A stretch of DNA of 64,000 nucleotides, taken from positions 1 to 64,000 of the forward strand of contig NZ_VFEV01000003.1 in assembly GCF_007858275.1 (NCBI RefSeq), written 5' to 3'. The notes beneath the pieces are model-generated. The model was not told the DNA's origin. It saw nothing but the letters and a program-made list of their open reading frames with translations, and searched no databases. This document shows, piece after piece, positions 27,758 through 37,296 of this stretch. The number at the start of each line of letters is the position of its first letter. Positions within the stretch are counted from its first letter, which is position 1. The stretch is from Pseudomonas proteolytica (GTDB taxonomy: Bacteria; Pseudomonadota; Gammaproteobacteria; Pseudomonadales; Pseudomonadaceae). Both the position numbers and the translations under genes were made by a program.

Positions 27758-28918
27758 TTAGCGCCCGACCCGTAAATTCGTCAACCAGCCCCAGAGGCTG
27801 AACACGATGAAGCTGACTGCAATGGTCAGCAGCATATGCGTTCCGGTTTGTGCCAAGGCCGCACTGCTTATGGCGGCCGTGAGGAACATGATGCTGTTCC
27901 CGGCCGATGCAGCGGTGCCCGCGCTGCTCGAGAACAACAGCATCGCTGCGGAAATCGCAGCGGGCCGAACCAGGGTGACGGCCAGGGCGCTGATCAACAT
28001 GGGGATGAGCAAGGTCACGGTGGTGATGGCTTCCAGGCTGACGACCAGCGTTAGCAGCGCGCCCGCGACGAGCAGCAAGCCGAGGCCGATGTTGATTTGC
28101 CGGGACAGCGCCATGCGCTTTTGCAGGTACGAAGCCGCCACGCCGCCGAGCAGGTAGGCTACGCCGTACACCATCAGTACCAGCGCGTACTGGTATTCGG
28201 ACAGTTTCAACGCATCCATGAAAATCAGCGGTGTCACGCTGATCAAGGCGAAATAGCAGGCAAACACCAGGGCGGCGATCCACCAGTAGCGCAGGAAGTC
28301 GCGATTGGCGGCGACCGCTTTGAGCGTGCCCAGGATCGAGACGGGCGCGCGGTGCGTGCTGTTAGCCTTGGGCGGCAGGATGCAAAACGCATGGATCAAC
28401 ATGCCCAATGCCATTAGCGCAAACCCATAAAAGCTCCCTTGCCAGTCGAAGGTGGTTTGCAGCCAGGAGCCGATCAGCGGTGACAGCGCTACAAACGAGC
28501 CGCTCAGGGTCATGTAATACAGGCGTACGCGGGCGCGGTCTTGTTCGTCGAACAAATCTTCCACCAGCGCGTGGCCCAGCACGAAAAATCCACAGCCCAT
28601 GGCCTGCACACTGCGAAACAGCAGGAAGCTCAGGTAATCCGGCGCCATTGCGCAACCGATGGCACCGAGGATCGACAGGCTGATACAGCCGATCAGCACT
28701 TCCTTGCGCCCCCATTTATCCGACAGCGGGCCGGCCACCAGTTGGGAAATCGCAAAGACCAGCGTGAACAGGCTGATGGACAGCGCGACGTCGGCGGTGG
28801 GCGTATCGAAATGGGCGGACAGCGCGGGGAAGGAGGGCAAAAGGATATTGATCGGGAAGAAGCTGATCAGAGAGATGCAGGTGATGAGGATGAAGCGCGA
28901 GAGGGTGGGCCCAGACAT
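27758..28918 (-). CDS. MFS efflux transporter, Bcr/CflA-like
   Basis: A 386-residue major facilitator with 12 predicted helices. The motif between helices 2 and 3 is GPLSDKWGRKEVLIG (motif A), and FRSVQAMGCGFFVLGHALVEDLF corresponds to the helix 4-5 drug:proton antiporter region. This places it with drug/H+ antiporters of the Bcr/CflA type, though the substrate is unknown. It starts SGPTLSRFILITCISLISFFPIN without a signal peptide. It stands alone between two REPINs, with no regulator next to it. Confidence 0.82.
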   Translation of the reverse strand: MSGPTLSRFILITCISLISFFPINILLPSFPALSAHFDTPTADVALSISLFTLVFAISQLVAGPLSDKWGRKEVLIGCISLSILGAIGCAMAPDYLSFLLFRSVQAMGCGFFVLGHALVEDLFDEQDRARVRLYYMTLSGSFVALSPLIGSWLQTTFDWQGSFYGFALMALGMLIHAFCILPPKANSTHRAPVSILGTLKAVAANRDFLRYWWIAALVFACYFALISVTPLIFMDALKLSEYQYALVLMVYGVAYLLGGVAASYLQKRMALSRQINIGLGLLLVAGALLTLVVSLEAITTVTLLIPMLISALAVTLVRPAAISAAMLLFSSSAGTAASAGNSIMFLTAAISSAALAQTGTHMLLTIAVSFIVFSLWGWLTNLRVGR

Positions 28919-29057
28919 TGTTTTTGTTTTCCGGAGTAGAACCAGAAACCGATACTAGTCTGCGAAAAGTGGAATTCAATCAAAACCGTTGGCGGAAGTT
29001 TCCTGGGCTCGTGTGGGTTGCGACGGTAGGAAAAATCTTTCTGATACAGCACAAAAA

Positions 29058-29151
29058 AATGTGGGAGCTGGCTTGCCTGCGATAGCGGTGTAACAGATTA
29101 AAAATCTGTAACTGATACACCGCTATCGCGGGCAAGCCCGCTCCCACATTT
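29058..29151. repeat. Chimeric REPIN (family 3 left, family 1 right)
   Basis: The left arm GTGGGAGCTGGCTTGCCTGC is family 3. The right arm GCGGGCAAGCCCGCTCCCAC is family 1. The inner parts still pair (GATAGCGGTGTA with TACACCGCTATC). It lies upstream of the MFS gene and downstream of rlmI. Confidence 0.9.
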
Positions 29152-29163
29152 GATCTGTGTTAC

Positions 29164-30360
29164 TTAGCTATTGGGCAACAACCGGCACGTAATGCTCTTG
29201 ATGTAGCGGGTCTCGACAATCGCCGGGTGCACCGGGTGGTCCGGGCCCTGGCCGCCGCGTTCCAGCATCTGGATATTGCGGTCCAGGTGGCGGGCGCTGG
29301 TCAGCAGGATGTTTTGCAGGTCGTCTTCCGGCAGGTGCATGGAGCACGAGGCGCTGACCAGGATGCCGTCCTTGCTGAGCAGGCGCATGGCTTGCTCGTT
29401 CAAGCGGCGGTAGGCGCCTTCGCCGTTTTTCATGTCTTTTTTGCGTTTGATGAAGGCCGGTGGGTCGGCGACGATCACGTCGAAGCGTTCTTCGCTGGCT
29501 TTCAGTTCTTTCAACGCTTCAAACACGTCGCCTTCGATGCAGGTCATTTTCTCCGCGACGCCGTTGAGCGCGGCGTTGCGCTCGACGCCGTCGAGGGCGA
29601 AGGCCGAGGCGTCGACGCAGAACACTTCACTGGCGCCGAACGTTGCAGCTTGCACGCCCCAGCCGCCGATGTAGCTGTACAGGTCGAGGACGCGTTTGCC
29701 TTTGGCATACGGCGCCAGGCGTGCGCGGTTCATGCGGTGGTCGTAGAACCAGCCGGTCTTCTGGCCCTGGATCACCGGAGCTTCGAATTTCACGCCGTTT
29801 TCTTCCAGCGCAACCCACTCCGGCACCAGGCCGAACACGGTTTCGACGTAGCGGTTGAGGCCTTCGGCATCGCGCGCGGCGGAGTCGTTCTTGAACAGGA
29901 TGCCGCTGGGCTTGAGCACTTGGGTCAGTGCGGCGATCACGTCTTCTTTATGGGCTTCCATGGTCGCCGAGGCGATCTGTACCACCAGGATGTCGCCGAA
30001 ACGGTCGACTACCAGGCCTGGCAGCAGGTCGGAATCGCCGTAGACCAGGCGGTAGAACGGCTTGTCGAACAGGCGGTCGCGCAGGGACAGGGCGACGTTG
30101 AGGCGGTGCACCAGCAGCGACTTGTCCAAAGGCAACTTGATGTCACGCGACAGCAGGCGCGCGCAGATCAGGTTGTTCGGGCTCATGGCCACGATGCCCA
30201 GGGTCTTGCCGCCGGCGGCTTCGAGGATGGCCTGGTCGCCTGCCTGGAAGCCGTGGAGTGGGGTGGCGGCCACATCGATTTCGTTGCTGTAGACCCACAG
30301 GTGGCCGTTGCGCAAACGACGATCGGCGTTGGCTTTGAGACGCAGGCTTGGCAGGGACAT
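29164..30360 (-). CDS. rlmI: 23S rRNA (cytosine-5)-methyltransferase RlmI
   Basis: A 398-residue SAM-dependent methyltransferase that modifies a cytosine of 23S rRNA (m5C1962 in E. coli). It has an N-terminal PUA domain (about 1-80, LRLKANADRRLRNGHLWVYS), an EEHUD-like middle region, and a Rossmann domain with VLDLYSYIGGWGVQAA and the DPPAFIKRKKD catalytic loop. The ATG at 30360 (MSLPSLRLKAN) is used because the upstream frame runs into a REPIN. It is divergent from the HDOD gene. Confidence 0.93.
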   Translation of the reverse strand: MSLPSLRLKANADRRLRNGHLWVYSNEIDVAATPLHGFQAGDQAILEAAGGKTLGIVAMSPNNLICARLLSRDIKLPLDKSLLVHRLNVALSLRDRLFDKPFYRLVYGDSDLLPGLVVDRFGDILVVQIASATMEAHKEDVIAALTQVLKPSGILFKNDSAARDAEGLNRYVETVFGLVPEWVALEENGVKFEAPVIQGQKTGWFYDHRMNRARLAPYAKGKRVLDLYSYIGGWGVQAATFGASEVFCVDASAFALDGVERNAALNGVAEKMTCIEGDVFEALKELKASEERFDVIVADPPAFIKRKKDMKNGEGAYRRLNEQAMRLLSKDGILVSASCSMHLPEDDLQNILLTSARHLDRNIQMLERGGQGPDHPVHPAIVETRYIKSITCRLLPNS

Positions 30361-30426
30361 GACGTCGCTCCGGAAAAAAGAGCGGGAGTATACCGTGTTG
30401 TGTCGTTGTTGGCCGCGCCGCCGGAC

Positions 30427-30515
30427 ATGTGGGAGCTGGCTTGCCTGCGATCCAGGCGACTCGGTCTGTCTGTCGCACCGCAGCGATGCCATCGCAGGCA
30501 AGCCAGCTCCCACAT
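30427..30515. repeat. REPIN (family 3) in a divergent promoter region
   Basis: GTGGGAGCTGGCTTGCCTGC and its inverse GCAGGCAAGCCAGCTCCCAC flank a ~45-bp spacer. It lies between the start codons of rlmI and the HDOD gene, an unusual place for a REPIN, which in this window mostly occupy gene ends. Confidence 0.9.
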
Positions 30516-30602
30516 TTTGCTCCGGTTTCCAATCCGGCTTTTGAGGTGTCGGTCAGGTTCCCATCGGGGTTAGAATCGCCCCCTAGCCCAGAGTATGTAC
30601 CT

Positions 30603-31469
30603 ATGTCCCAAGAGCTTTCCGCCGAACAGATCCAACAGGCCCTGCAAGGCATCAGCGTGCCGCCCCAACCGCAGATCATGGTGGATTTGCAGATGGAGCA
30701 ATATATGCCCGACCCGGACCTGGAGGTGATTGCGCGGTTGATCTCCCAGGACCCCGGCCTGTCCGGCTCGCTGCTGAAAATCGTCAACTCGCCGTATTAC
30801 GGCCTGAGCAACAAAATTGCCTCGATCCAGCGCGCGGTCAACCTGCTGGGCAGCCGCTCCATCGTCAACCTGATCAACGCCCAGTCGATCAAGGGCGAGA
30901 TGAGCGACGACACCATCGTCACCCTCAACCGGTTCTGGGACACGGCCCAGGATGTGGCGATGACCTGCCTGACCCTGGCCAAGCGCACCGGCTCCCAGGC
31001 GGTGGACGAAGCGTACGCCCTGGGGCTGTTCCACGATTGTGGCGTGCCGCTGATGCTCAAGCGGTTCCCGGACTACATGAGCGTGCTGGAAGATTCCTAC
31101 GCCAAGGCCGGGCCTGATTGCCGGGTGGTCGACACCGAGAACCGCGCGTTCCATACCAACCATGCGGTGGTGGGTTATTACACCGCCAAGTCCTGGCGCC
31201 TGCCGGAACATGTGACCAACGCCATCGCCAACCACCACAACGCCCTGGCGATTTTCAGCGATGAGTCGGCGCGCAACAGCCCGCTGAAAAACCTGCTGGC
31301 GATCCTGAAAATGGCCGAGCATATCTGCGCGTCCTATCGGGTGCTGGGCAACCAGACGGTGGACCATGAGTGGGAGAGCATCGGCCATCTGGTCCTGGAT
31401 TACGTGGGCCTGTCGGACTACGACTTCGAAAGCATGAAGTTGTCGATCCGCGAACTGGGCGCGCACTAA
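30603..31469 (+). CDS. HDOD-domain protein
   Basis: A 288-residue protein consisting essentially of one HDOD domain: SQDPGLSGSLLKIVNSPYYG is the family signature, followed by the ALGLFHDCGVPLML helix and NHHNALAIF. HDOD proteins are usually signalling scaffolds without phosphohydrolase activity. No GGDEF, EAL or kinase domain is attached, so its partner is unknown. The ATG at 30603 was chosen because the frame upstream of it is REPIN sequence. It lies 21 bp upstream of mutM and may be co-transcribed with it. Confidence 0.87.
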   Translation: MSQELSAEQIQQALQGISVPPQPQIMVDLQMEQYMPDPDLEVIARLISQDPGLSGSLLKIVNSPYYGLSNKIASIQRAVNLLGSRSIVNLINAQSIKGEMSDDTIVTLNRFWDTAQDVAMTCLTLAKRTGSQAVDEAYALGLFHDCGVPLMLKRFPDYMSVLEDSYAKAGPDCRVVDTENRAFHTNHAVVGYYTAKSWRLPEHVTNAIANHHNALAIFSDESARNSPLKNLLAILKMAEHICASYRVLGNQTVDHEWESIGHLVLDYVGLSDYDFESMKLSIRELGAH

Positions 31470-31490
31470 CCTTTCTATCGCGAGACGAAT

Positions 31491-32303
31491 ATGCCTGAGC
31501 TGCCAGAAGTCGAAACCACCCGGCGCGGGATTGCGCCGCACCTGGAAGGCCAGCGGGTCAGCCGCGTGGTGGTGCGTGAACGGCGCCTGCGTTGGCCGAT
31601 CCCCGAAGACCTGGATGTGCGCCTGTCCGGGCAGCGTATCGTGCTGGTGGAGCGGCGGGCCAAGTACCTGCTGATCAACGCCGAAGTCGGCACCTTGATC
31701 AGCCACTTGGGCATGTCGGGCAATCTGCGCCTGGTGGAAGTCGGTCTGCCGGCGGCCAAGCATGAGCATGTGGATATCGAGCTGGAGTCGGGCCTGGCCC
31801 TGCGTTACACCGACCCCCGGCGTTTTGGCGCGATGCTCTGGAGCCAGGACCCGCATAACCACGAACTCCTGCTGCGCCTGGGGCCGGAGCCGTTGACCGA
31901 CCTGTTTGATGGCGAGCGCCTGTTCCAGCTGTCCCGCGGGCGCTCCATGGCGGTCAAACCGTTCATCATGGACAACGCGGTGGTGGTGGGCGTGGGCAAT
32001 ATCTACGCGACCGAGGCGCTGTTTGCCGCCGGGATTGATCCGCGCCGGGAAGCCAAGGGCATTTCCCGTGGGCGTTACCTGAAGCTGGCGATCGAGATCA
32101 AACGCATCCTCGCGGCCGCCATCGAGCGTGGCGGTACGACCTTGCGTGATTTTATTGGCGGCGACGGGCAGCCGGGGTATTTCCAGCAGGAGCTGTTTGT
32201 CTACGGGCGTGGGGGCGAGGCGTGCAAGGTGTGCGGCAGTGAGTTGCGCAATGTGATGCTGGGGCAGCGGGCGAGTGTGTTTTGCCCTAAGTGCCAGAGC
32301 TGA
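31491..32303 (+). CDS. mutM: Formamidopyrimidine-DNA glycosylase
   Basis: Bifunctional glycosylase/AP lyase that removes 8-oxoguanine and ring-opened purines. The 270-residue enzyme starts [13 protein letters not shown], giving the catalytic Pro1 and Glu2 after Met removal. It has the conserved Lys in RRAKYLL, the helix-two-turn-helix [14 protein letters not shown], and the C-terminal zinc finger CKVCGSEL...FCPKC. It lies directly after the HDOD gene. Confidence 0.97.
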   Translation: MPELPEVETTRRGIAPHLEGQRVSRVVVRERRLRWPIPEDLDVRLSGQRIVLVERRAKYLLINAEVGTLISHLGMSGNLRLVEVGLPAAKHEHVDIELESGLALRYTDPRRFGAMLWSQDPHNHELLLRLGPEPLTDLFDGERLFQLSRGRSMAVKPFIMDNAVVVGVGNIYATEALFAAGIDPRREAKGISRGRYLKLAIEIKRILAAAIERGGTTLRDFIGGDGQPGYFQQELFVYGRGGEACKVCGSELRNVMLGQRASVFCPKCQS

Positions 32304-32326
32304 AGACAGCAGGCGCTGCGGCTTGC

Positions 32327-32402
32327 CTCATCGCGGGGCCCGCTCCCACATTTTGACTTGTGGACACCTTCAAATGTGGGAGCTGGCTTGCCTGCGATGA
32401 GG
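32327..32402. repeat. Two REP arms in outward orientation, left arm deleted
   Basis: The left arm is a shortened family-1 arm (TCATCGCGGGGCCCGCTCCC, missing a few core bases). The right arm is family 3 (AAATGTGGGAGCTGGCTTGC). Heads face each other, as at 13409-13480. It lies between the convergent mutM and fdx genes. Confidence 0.75.
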
Positions 32403-32424
32403 CCCGCCCAGCCGCCACAAGGTT

Positions 32425-33328
<904 letters not shown>

Positions 33329-33377
33329 TTATTCAGAAGAAAGCACTATAGACACCGCGAATACCCCTATGAACCCC

Positions 33378-33480
33378 CTGTAGGAGCGAGCTTGCTCGCG
33401 AAGAACCCATAGGCACCGCGGGCTATCTGATAGCGCTGCGTTATCGTTGACGTTCTTCGCGAGCAAGCTCGCTCCTACAC
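33378..33480. repeat. REPIN (family 2)
   Basis: The left arm CTGTAGGAGCGAGCTTGCTC and right arm GAGCAAGCTCGCTCCTACAC flank a ~58-bp spacer (CCCATAGGCACCGCGGGC...). The spacer is almost identical to those at 27632 and 51144, so the whole ~100-bp unit has spread as one element. The tip differs by one base. Confidence 0.92.
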
Positions 33481-33498
33481 GGGCGCATAATCGGTTTT

Positions 33499-35094
33499 TC
33501 ATGCTGTTTTCAGACGCTCGGCCAGTGCTGTCGCCAGTTGTGCGGTCAGGCCATACACCGACAATTGTGGGTTGGCGCCGATACTGGTGGGGAACAATGA
33601 ACCATCGTGGATCGACAGGTTACGCAACTGGTGATGCCTTCCAAGGCTATCGGCGACCGCATTTTTTGGCTCTTCACCCATGGCACAACCGCCCATCACA
33701 TGGGCGCTGCCCAGGCAGGTGCGATGCAGTTCCAGGTTCAGGCCGTCGATCAGGCTGCGTGCCTCGGCCAGTGTGCTGACGTAGCGCGCGTCATGGTGCA
33801 GCGGCTTGACCGACTTGGCGCCGGCGGCAAACTGGATCTCGGCCATGCTATGGAAGGCCCGGCGCAGGCCGTCCCAGGCGTAGGGCGAGACCTCATAGTC
33901 GAGTACCGGCGTGCCATCGCCGCGCAGGCCGACGCTGCCGCCCTGGCTGTCGGGGTGGAAGCCATCCCGCAGCAGCGCCAGCATCGCATGGGTCTTGGGC
34001 AACTGGCTCATGTCCAGGGCGTTCTGCGTGCCGTAACCGCCGAACAATGTGCTGGCCAGGGCCGGGTGTAAGGGCGGTGCTTCGAGCTTGTAGGACATTT
34101 TGCCGGTGGTGCCGTCCTGCCATTGAAAGTGATCAGAGTAAATCGACTGCGGCGCGCCGTAGAACGGGTTGATCACCTCGTCGAACAACCCCGCGGAAAA
34201 ATTCACCAGGTGCAGAAAGGTGCGCTTGCCCAGGCGCGAGTGTGGGTCGGGTGCGTCCGAGCGCATCAGCAGCGCCGGGCTGTTGATGCCGCCGCCGGCC
34301 AGTACGTAATGCTTGGCTTTGACCGTGATCTTGCGGCCGGTGGGCGCTACGCAGCGCGCGTCCATGGCCACGCATTCGAGGCTGGTGATGGTGTCGCCGC
34401 TGAACTTCAGGCGTTCGGCGCGGGCCAGGTACAGCAGCTCGCCGCCTCGCTCCAGGGTCGAAGGAATGGTGGTCACCAGCATCGATTGCTTGGCGTTGAC
34501 CGGGCAGCCCATGCCGCAATAGCCCAGGTTGAAACAGCCGCGCACGTTGCGTGGGATCACGTGCCAGCTGTAACCGAGCTTTTCGCAGCCTTTGCGGATC
34601 ACGTCATTGTTGGCGTTGGGCGGCAGGGCCCAGGGGGCGATGCCCAGGCGTTGCTCCATCTTTTCAAACCATGGCGCCATCTCGGCGCTGCTATGGCCTT
34701 TGACTGCGTATTCACTGGCCCAGTGGGACAGAGTTGGGTCCGGCGTACGAAAACTCGAAGTCCAGTTGATCAACGTGGTGCCGCCCACGGCGCGGCCCTG
34801 CAGGATGGTGATGGCGCCGTCCTTGCTCATGCGGCCGATGCCTTCCTGATACAGGCTGGCGTAGGCCTCGTCTTCCAGTAGCTTGAAATCGCTGCTGGTC
34901 TTGAGCGGGCCTTCTTCGATCAGCAGCACCTTGTAGCCAGCGGCGCTGAGAATCTCTGCAGTGGTGCCACCCCCTGCGCCGCTGCCGATGATCGCGACAT
35001 CGGCTTCCAGCGTCAGGTCCTGGTCGAGGGCAGCGCCATTATGGGTTTTCCAGCCGCGGGCCATGCCATCGCGGAACACATCAGGTACGGGCAT
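33499..35094 (-). CDS. GMC-family FAD oxidoreductase (alcohol/sugar dehydrogenase-like)
   Basis: A 531-residue GMC flavoprotein. FAD binding is at DVAIIGSGAGGGTTAEIL (near residue 33). The second GMC signature region is around LAGGGINSPALLMRSD, and the C-terminal catalytic His/Asn region is HVMGGCAMGE...GANPQLSVYGLTAQLA. It also has a cysteine-rich GCFNLGYCGMGCPVNAKQS segment found in long-chain alcohol and gluconate dehydrogenase-like members. There is no signal peptide, but the next gene upstream in the run encodes a Tat lipoprotein that could be its exported subunit. The substrate is unknown; the adjacent aldehyde dehydrogenase suggests an alcohol. Confidence 0.88.
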   Translation of the reverse strand: MPVPDVFRDGMARGWKTHNGAALDQDLTLEADVAIIGSGAGGGTTAEILSAAGYKVLLIEEGPLKTSSDFKLLEDEAYASLYQEGIGRMSKDGAITILQGRAVGGTTLINWTSSFRTPDPTLSHWASEYAVKGHSSAEMAPWFEKMEQRLGIAPWALPPNANNDVIRKGCEKLGYSWHVIPRNVRGCFNLGYCGMGCPVNAKQSMLVTTIPSTLERGGELLYLARAERLKFSGDTITSLECVAMDARCVAPTGRKITVKAKHYVLAGGGINSPALLMRSDAPDPHSRLGKRTFLHLVNFSAGLFDEVINPFYGAPQSIYSDHFQWQDGTTGKMSYKLEAPPLHPALASTLFGGYGTQNALDMSQLPKTHAMLALLRDGFHPDSQGGSVGLRGDGTPVLDYEVSPYAWDGLRRAFHSMAEIQFAAGAKSVKPLHHDARYVSTLAEARSLIDGLNLELHRTCLGSAHVMGGCAMGEEPKNAVADSLGRHHQLRNLSIHDGSLFPTSIGANPQLSVYGLTAQLATALAERLKTA

Positions 35095-35147
35095 CAGCTT
35101 ATTCTCTTGTTTTTATCAGCGGTCATGACGTGTAGGAGCTATCACGG

Positions 35148-35693
35148 TCAGATTTGCGGCGGGCCGGGGTACCCGCAATGGGCCCAGGACTCGGGCCGGA
35201 AGTACCAGGCCATGATTACCAGCTTGAGCAGCGAGCCCTGGCCCATGCGCAGCAGGTTGAGGAAGCTGTTCTCCCAGCGATGCAGGAAGTTGCGGATCTG
35301 CTCGCTGCTGGCGTTTTCCCAACTGCCCCAGATGCCGGTCAGCGGGCCACGGGTGACGGCCATGCCCAGTACGTCGAACAACTGCTGGGTCAGCTTGAAC
35401 ATCTCCGGCGACAGGTGCTGCAGGCTGTAATCGAGTTTTTTCAGGGTGTCTTCGATACCCGCCGCCACGACCTCGGCGCTGGCCGCGCCCTCTAGCAACA
35501 CTGGGATCACCGCGCGCAAAAACGGCAGGTCGCTGTGGCGCAGCATGATAAAGCCGCTGGCGGGAGTGCTGCTGGAGCAGCCACTGAGGCTGGCACCAAG
35601 GCCTGCAGTCGCCAGGAAGGCGCTGGCGCACAGGCCGATTTTCAAGACGCCGCGCCGCGACAGCGCGGGTGATTCAGTCAGGCTAGGGTTCAT
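35148..35693 (-). CDS. Tat-exported lipoprotein, dehydrogenase small-subunit-like
   Basis: A 181-residue protein with a twin-arginine signal (SRRGVLK, Arg13-Arg14), a hydrophobic core and a lipobox LSGC with Cys39, so a Tat lipoprotein is predicted. The mature part (FIMLRHSDLPFLRAVIPVLL...) is helical and resembles the small 'subunit 3' of gluconate-2-dehydrogenase-type GMC complexes. Proteins of that type carry a folded flavoprotein partner across the membrane. It lies between the aldehyde dehydrogenase and GMC genes on the same strand, spaced 28 and 53 bp. Confidence 0.8.
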   Translation of the reverse strand: MNPSLTESPALSRRGVLKIGLCASAFLATAGLGASLSGCSSSTPASGFIMLRHSDLPFLRAVIPVLLEGAASAEVVAAGIEDTLKKLDYSLQHLSPEMFKLTQQLFDVLGMAVTRGPLTGIWGSWENASSEQIRNFLHRWENSFLNLLRMGQGSLLKLVIMAWYFRPESWAHCGYPGPPQI

Positions 35694-35721
35694 TTTTATT
35701 GTTGTCCCAGTGATAACGGTT

Positions 35722-37149
35722 TTAGCGCACGAACAGCTTCTGGATCAGTTTCTGGATGGCTTTGCCATACGGTGGATAAATCAGCTTGGCCGCATTCAGG
35801 CGCTGTTTGATCAGCACACCCTTGGCCTTGCTGAAGGTGAGGAACCCTTCATGGCCATGGTAGTGGCCCATGCCCGAGGGGCCGATGCCGCCAAAAGGCA
35901 TATCGTCCTGGGCCACATGCAGCAGGGTGTCGTTCAGGCACACGCCGCCGGAATGGGTTTCGTGGAGTACGCGATTCTGTTCGGCCTTGTTGTAGCCGAA
36001 GTAATACAGCGCCAGGGGGCGAGGGCGCTGGTTGATGTAGGCGAAGGCCTGGTCGATCCCGCGATAGGGCACGATGGGCAGCACCGGGCCGAAAATCTCG
36101 TCCTGCATCACGGTCATTTCATCGCTGACGTTCAGCAGCAGGCTATGGGCCATGCGCCGGGCCTGGCCCTGGTCATAGAGCGGAACCAGGGTCGCGCCCT
36201 TGTCGGTGGCGTCCTTGACGTAGGCATTGAGCCGGGCGAGTTGTCGCTCGTTGATGATGGCGGTGTAGTCCGGGTTATCAGCCAGGGTCGGATAAAACCC
36301 GCGTACCGCCTGGGTGTAGGCCGCGACGAAGCCATCCACCCGGTCCTCGGGGACCAGCACATAGTCCGGCGCCACACAGGTTTGCCCGGCATTCAGCGCC
36401 TTGCCGAAGGCGATCCGTTCGGCGGCATCCTTGAGCGGCACATCGGCCGAGACAATCGCCGGGGATTTACCGCCCAGTTCCAGGGTGACCGGGGTCAGGT
36501 GCTCGGCGGCGGCGCGCATGACGTGCTTGCCGATGCTGGTGGCGCCGGTGAACAGCAGGTGATCAAAAGGCAGTTTGGAAAACGCCATGCCCACTTCGGC
36601 TTCGCCGAGCACCACGCACACCAGGTCTTCGGGGAAGATTTGCGCCAGCAGGTTCTTGAGCAACTGGCCAGTGGCCGGGGTGGATTCGCTTAGCTTGAGC
36701 ATCACCCGGTTACCTGCCGCCAACGCACCGACCAGCGGGCCGATGGCCAGGTACAGCGGGTAGTTCCAGGGCACGATCACCCCGATGACCCCCAGGGGTT
36801 GATAGATCACTTTGGCAGATGCCGGTTGGAAGGCTATACCTACAGCGCGGCGCGACGGTTTCATCCAGCCCTTGAGGTGTTTGCTGGCGTAGTGGATGCC
36901 ATGCAGGCTGGGCATCAGCTCGGCGAACAGGGTTTCGTCGGCACTGCGATGGCTGAAATCGTTGCTGATGGCCTCGATCAGCGCCTGGCGCTCATCGCTG
37001 AGCAGGTCGCGCAAGGCCTTGAGCCACTGCTGGCGCTGCGCCGCTGGTGGCATCGGGTTGGCTGCGTACGCGCGGCGCTGGGCAGCGAACAGGTCCTGGA
37101 GTTGGTCCAGCGCCTGGGAATCTTGCAGGTAAGCAACGTTGGCAGACAT
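35722..37149 (-). CDS. calB: Coniferyl-aldehyde-dehydrogenase-like NAD(P)+ aldehyde dehydrogenase
   Basis: A 475-residue aldehyde dehydrogenase with the nucleophile in NAGQTCVAPDYV (Cys258), the general base in VTLELGGKSP (Glu224) and the NAD-binding WNYPLYL and TGATSIGKHV segments. It has no signal peptide. The short length and C-terminal tail ending in KLFVR fit the fatty/coniferyl aldehyde dehydrogenase group (CalB/AlkH-like). It is divergent from a TetR regulator across 147 bp, and it is the first gene of a run leading to the Tat lipoprotein and GMC enzyme. Natural substrate uncertain; the gene symbol is tentative. Confidence 0.85.
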   Translation of the reverse strand: MSANVAYLQDSQALDQLQDLFAAQRRAYAANPMPPAAQRQQWLKALRDLLSDERQALIEAISNDFSHRSADETLFAELMPSLHGIHYASKHLKGWMKPSRRAVGIAFQPASAKVIYQPLGVIGVIVPWNYPLYLAIGPLVGALAAGNRVMLKLSESTPATGQLLKNLLAQIFPEDLVCVVLGEAEVGMAFSKLPFDHLLFTGATSIGKHVMRAAAEHLTPVTLELGGKSPAIVSADVPLKDAAERIAFGKALNAGQTCVAPDYVLVPEDRVDGFVAAYTQAVRGFYPTLADNPDYTAIINERQLARLNAYVKDATDKGATLVPLYDQGQARRMAHSLLLNVSDEMTVMQDEIFGPVLPIVPYRGIDQAFAYINQRPRPLALYYFGYNKAEQNRVLHETHSGGVCLNDTLLHVAQDDMPFGGIGPSGMGHYHGHEGFLTFSKAKGVLIKQRLNAAKLIYPPYGKAIQKLIQKLFVR

Positions 37150-37296
37150 GACGCAGTTCCCGATTGTTATTGGAATACCTGCGTTTTTAGAGTCATTACT
37201 CTATTTTGTCAAATGCCTTCGCTGCAACATGCAGTTTTATCCTGGCAAGGATAGACCGTAAGATGTTTGTATCAGGATTCAAGAAGCCGATCCCCT

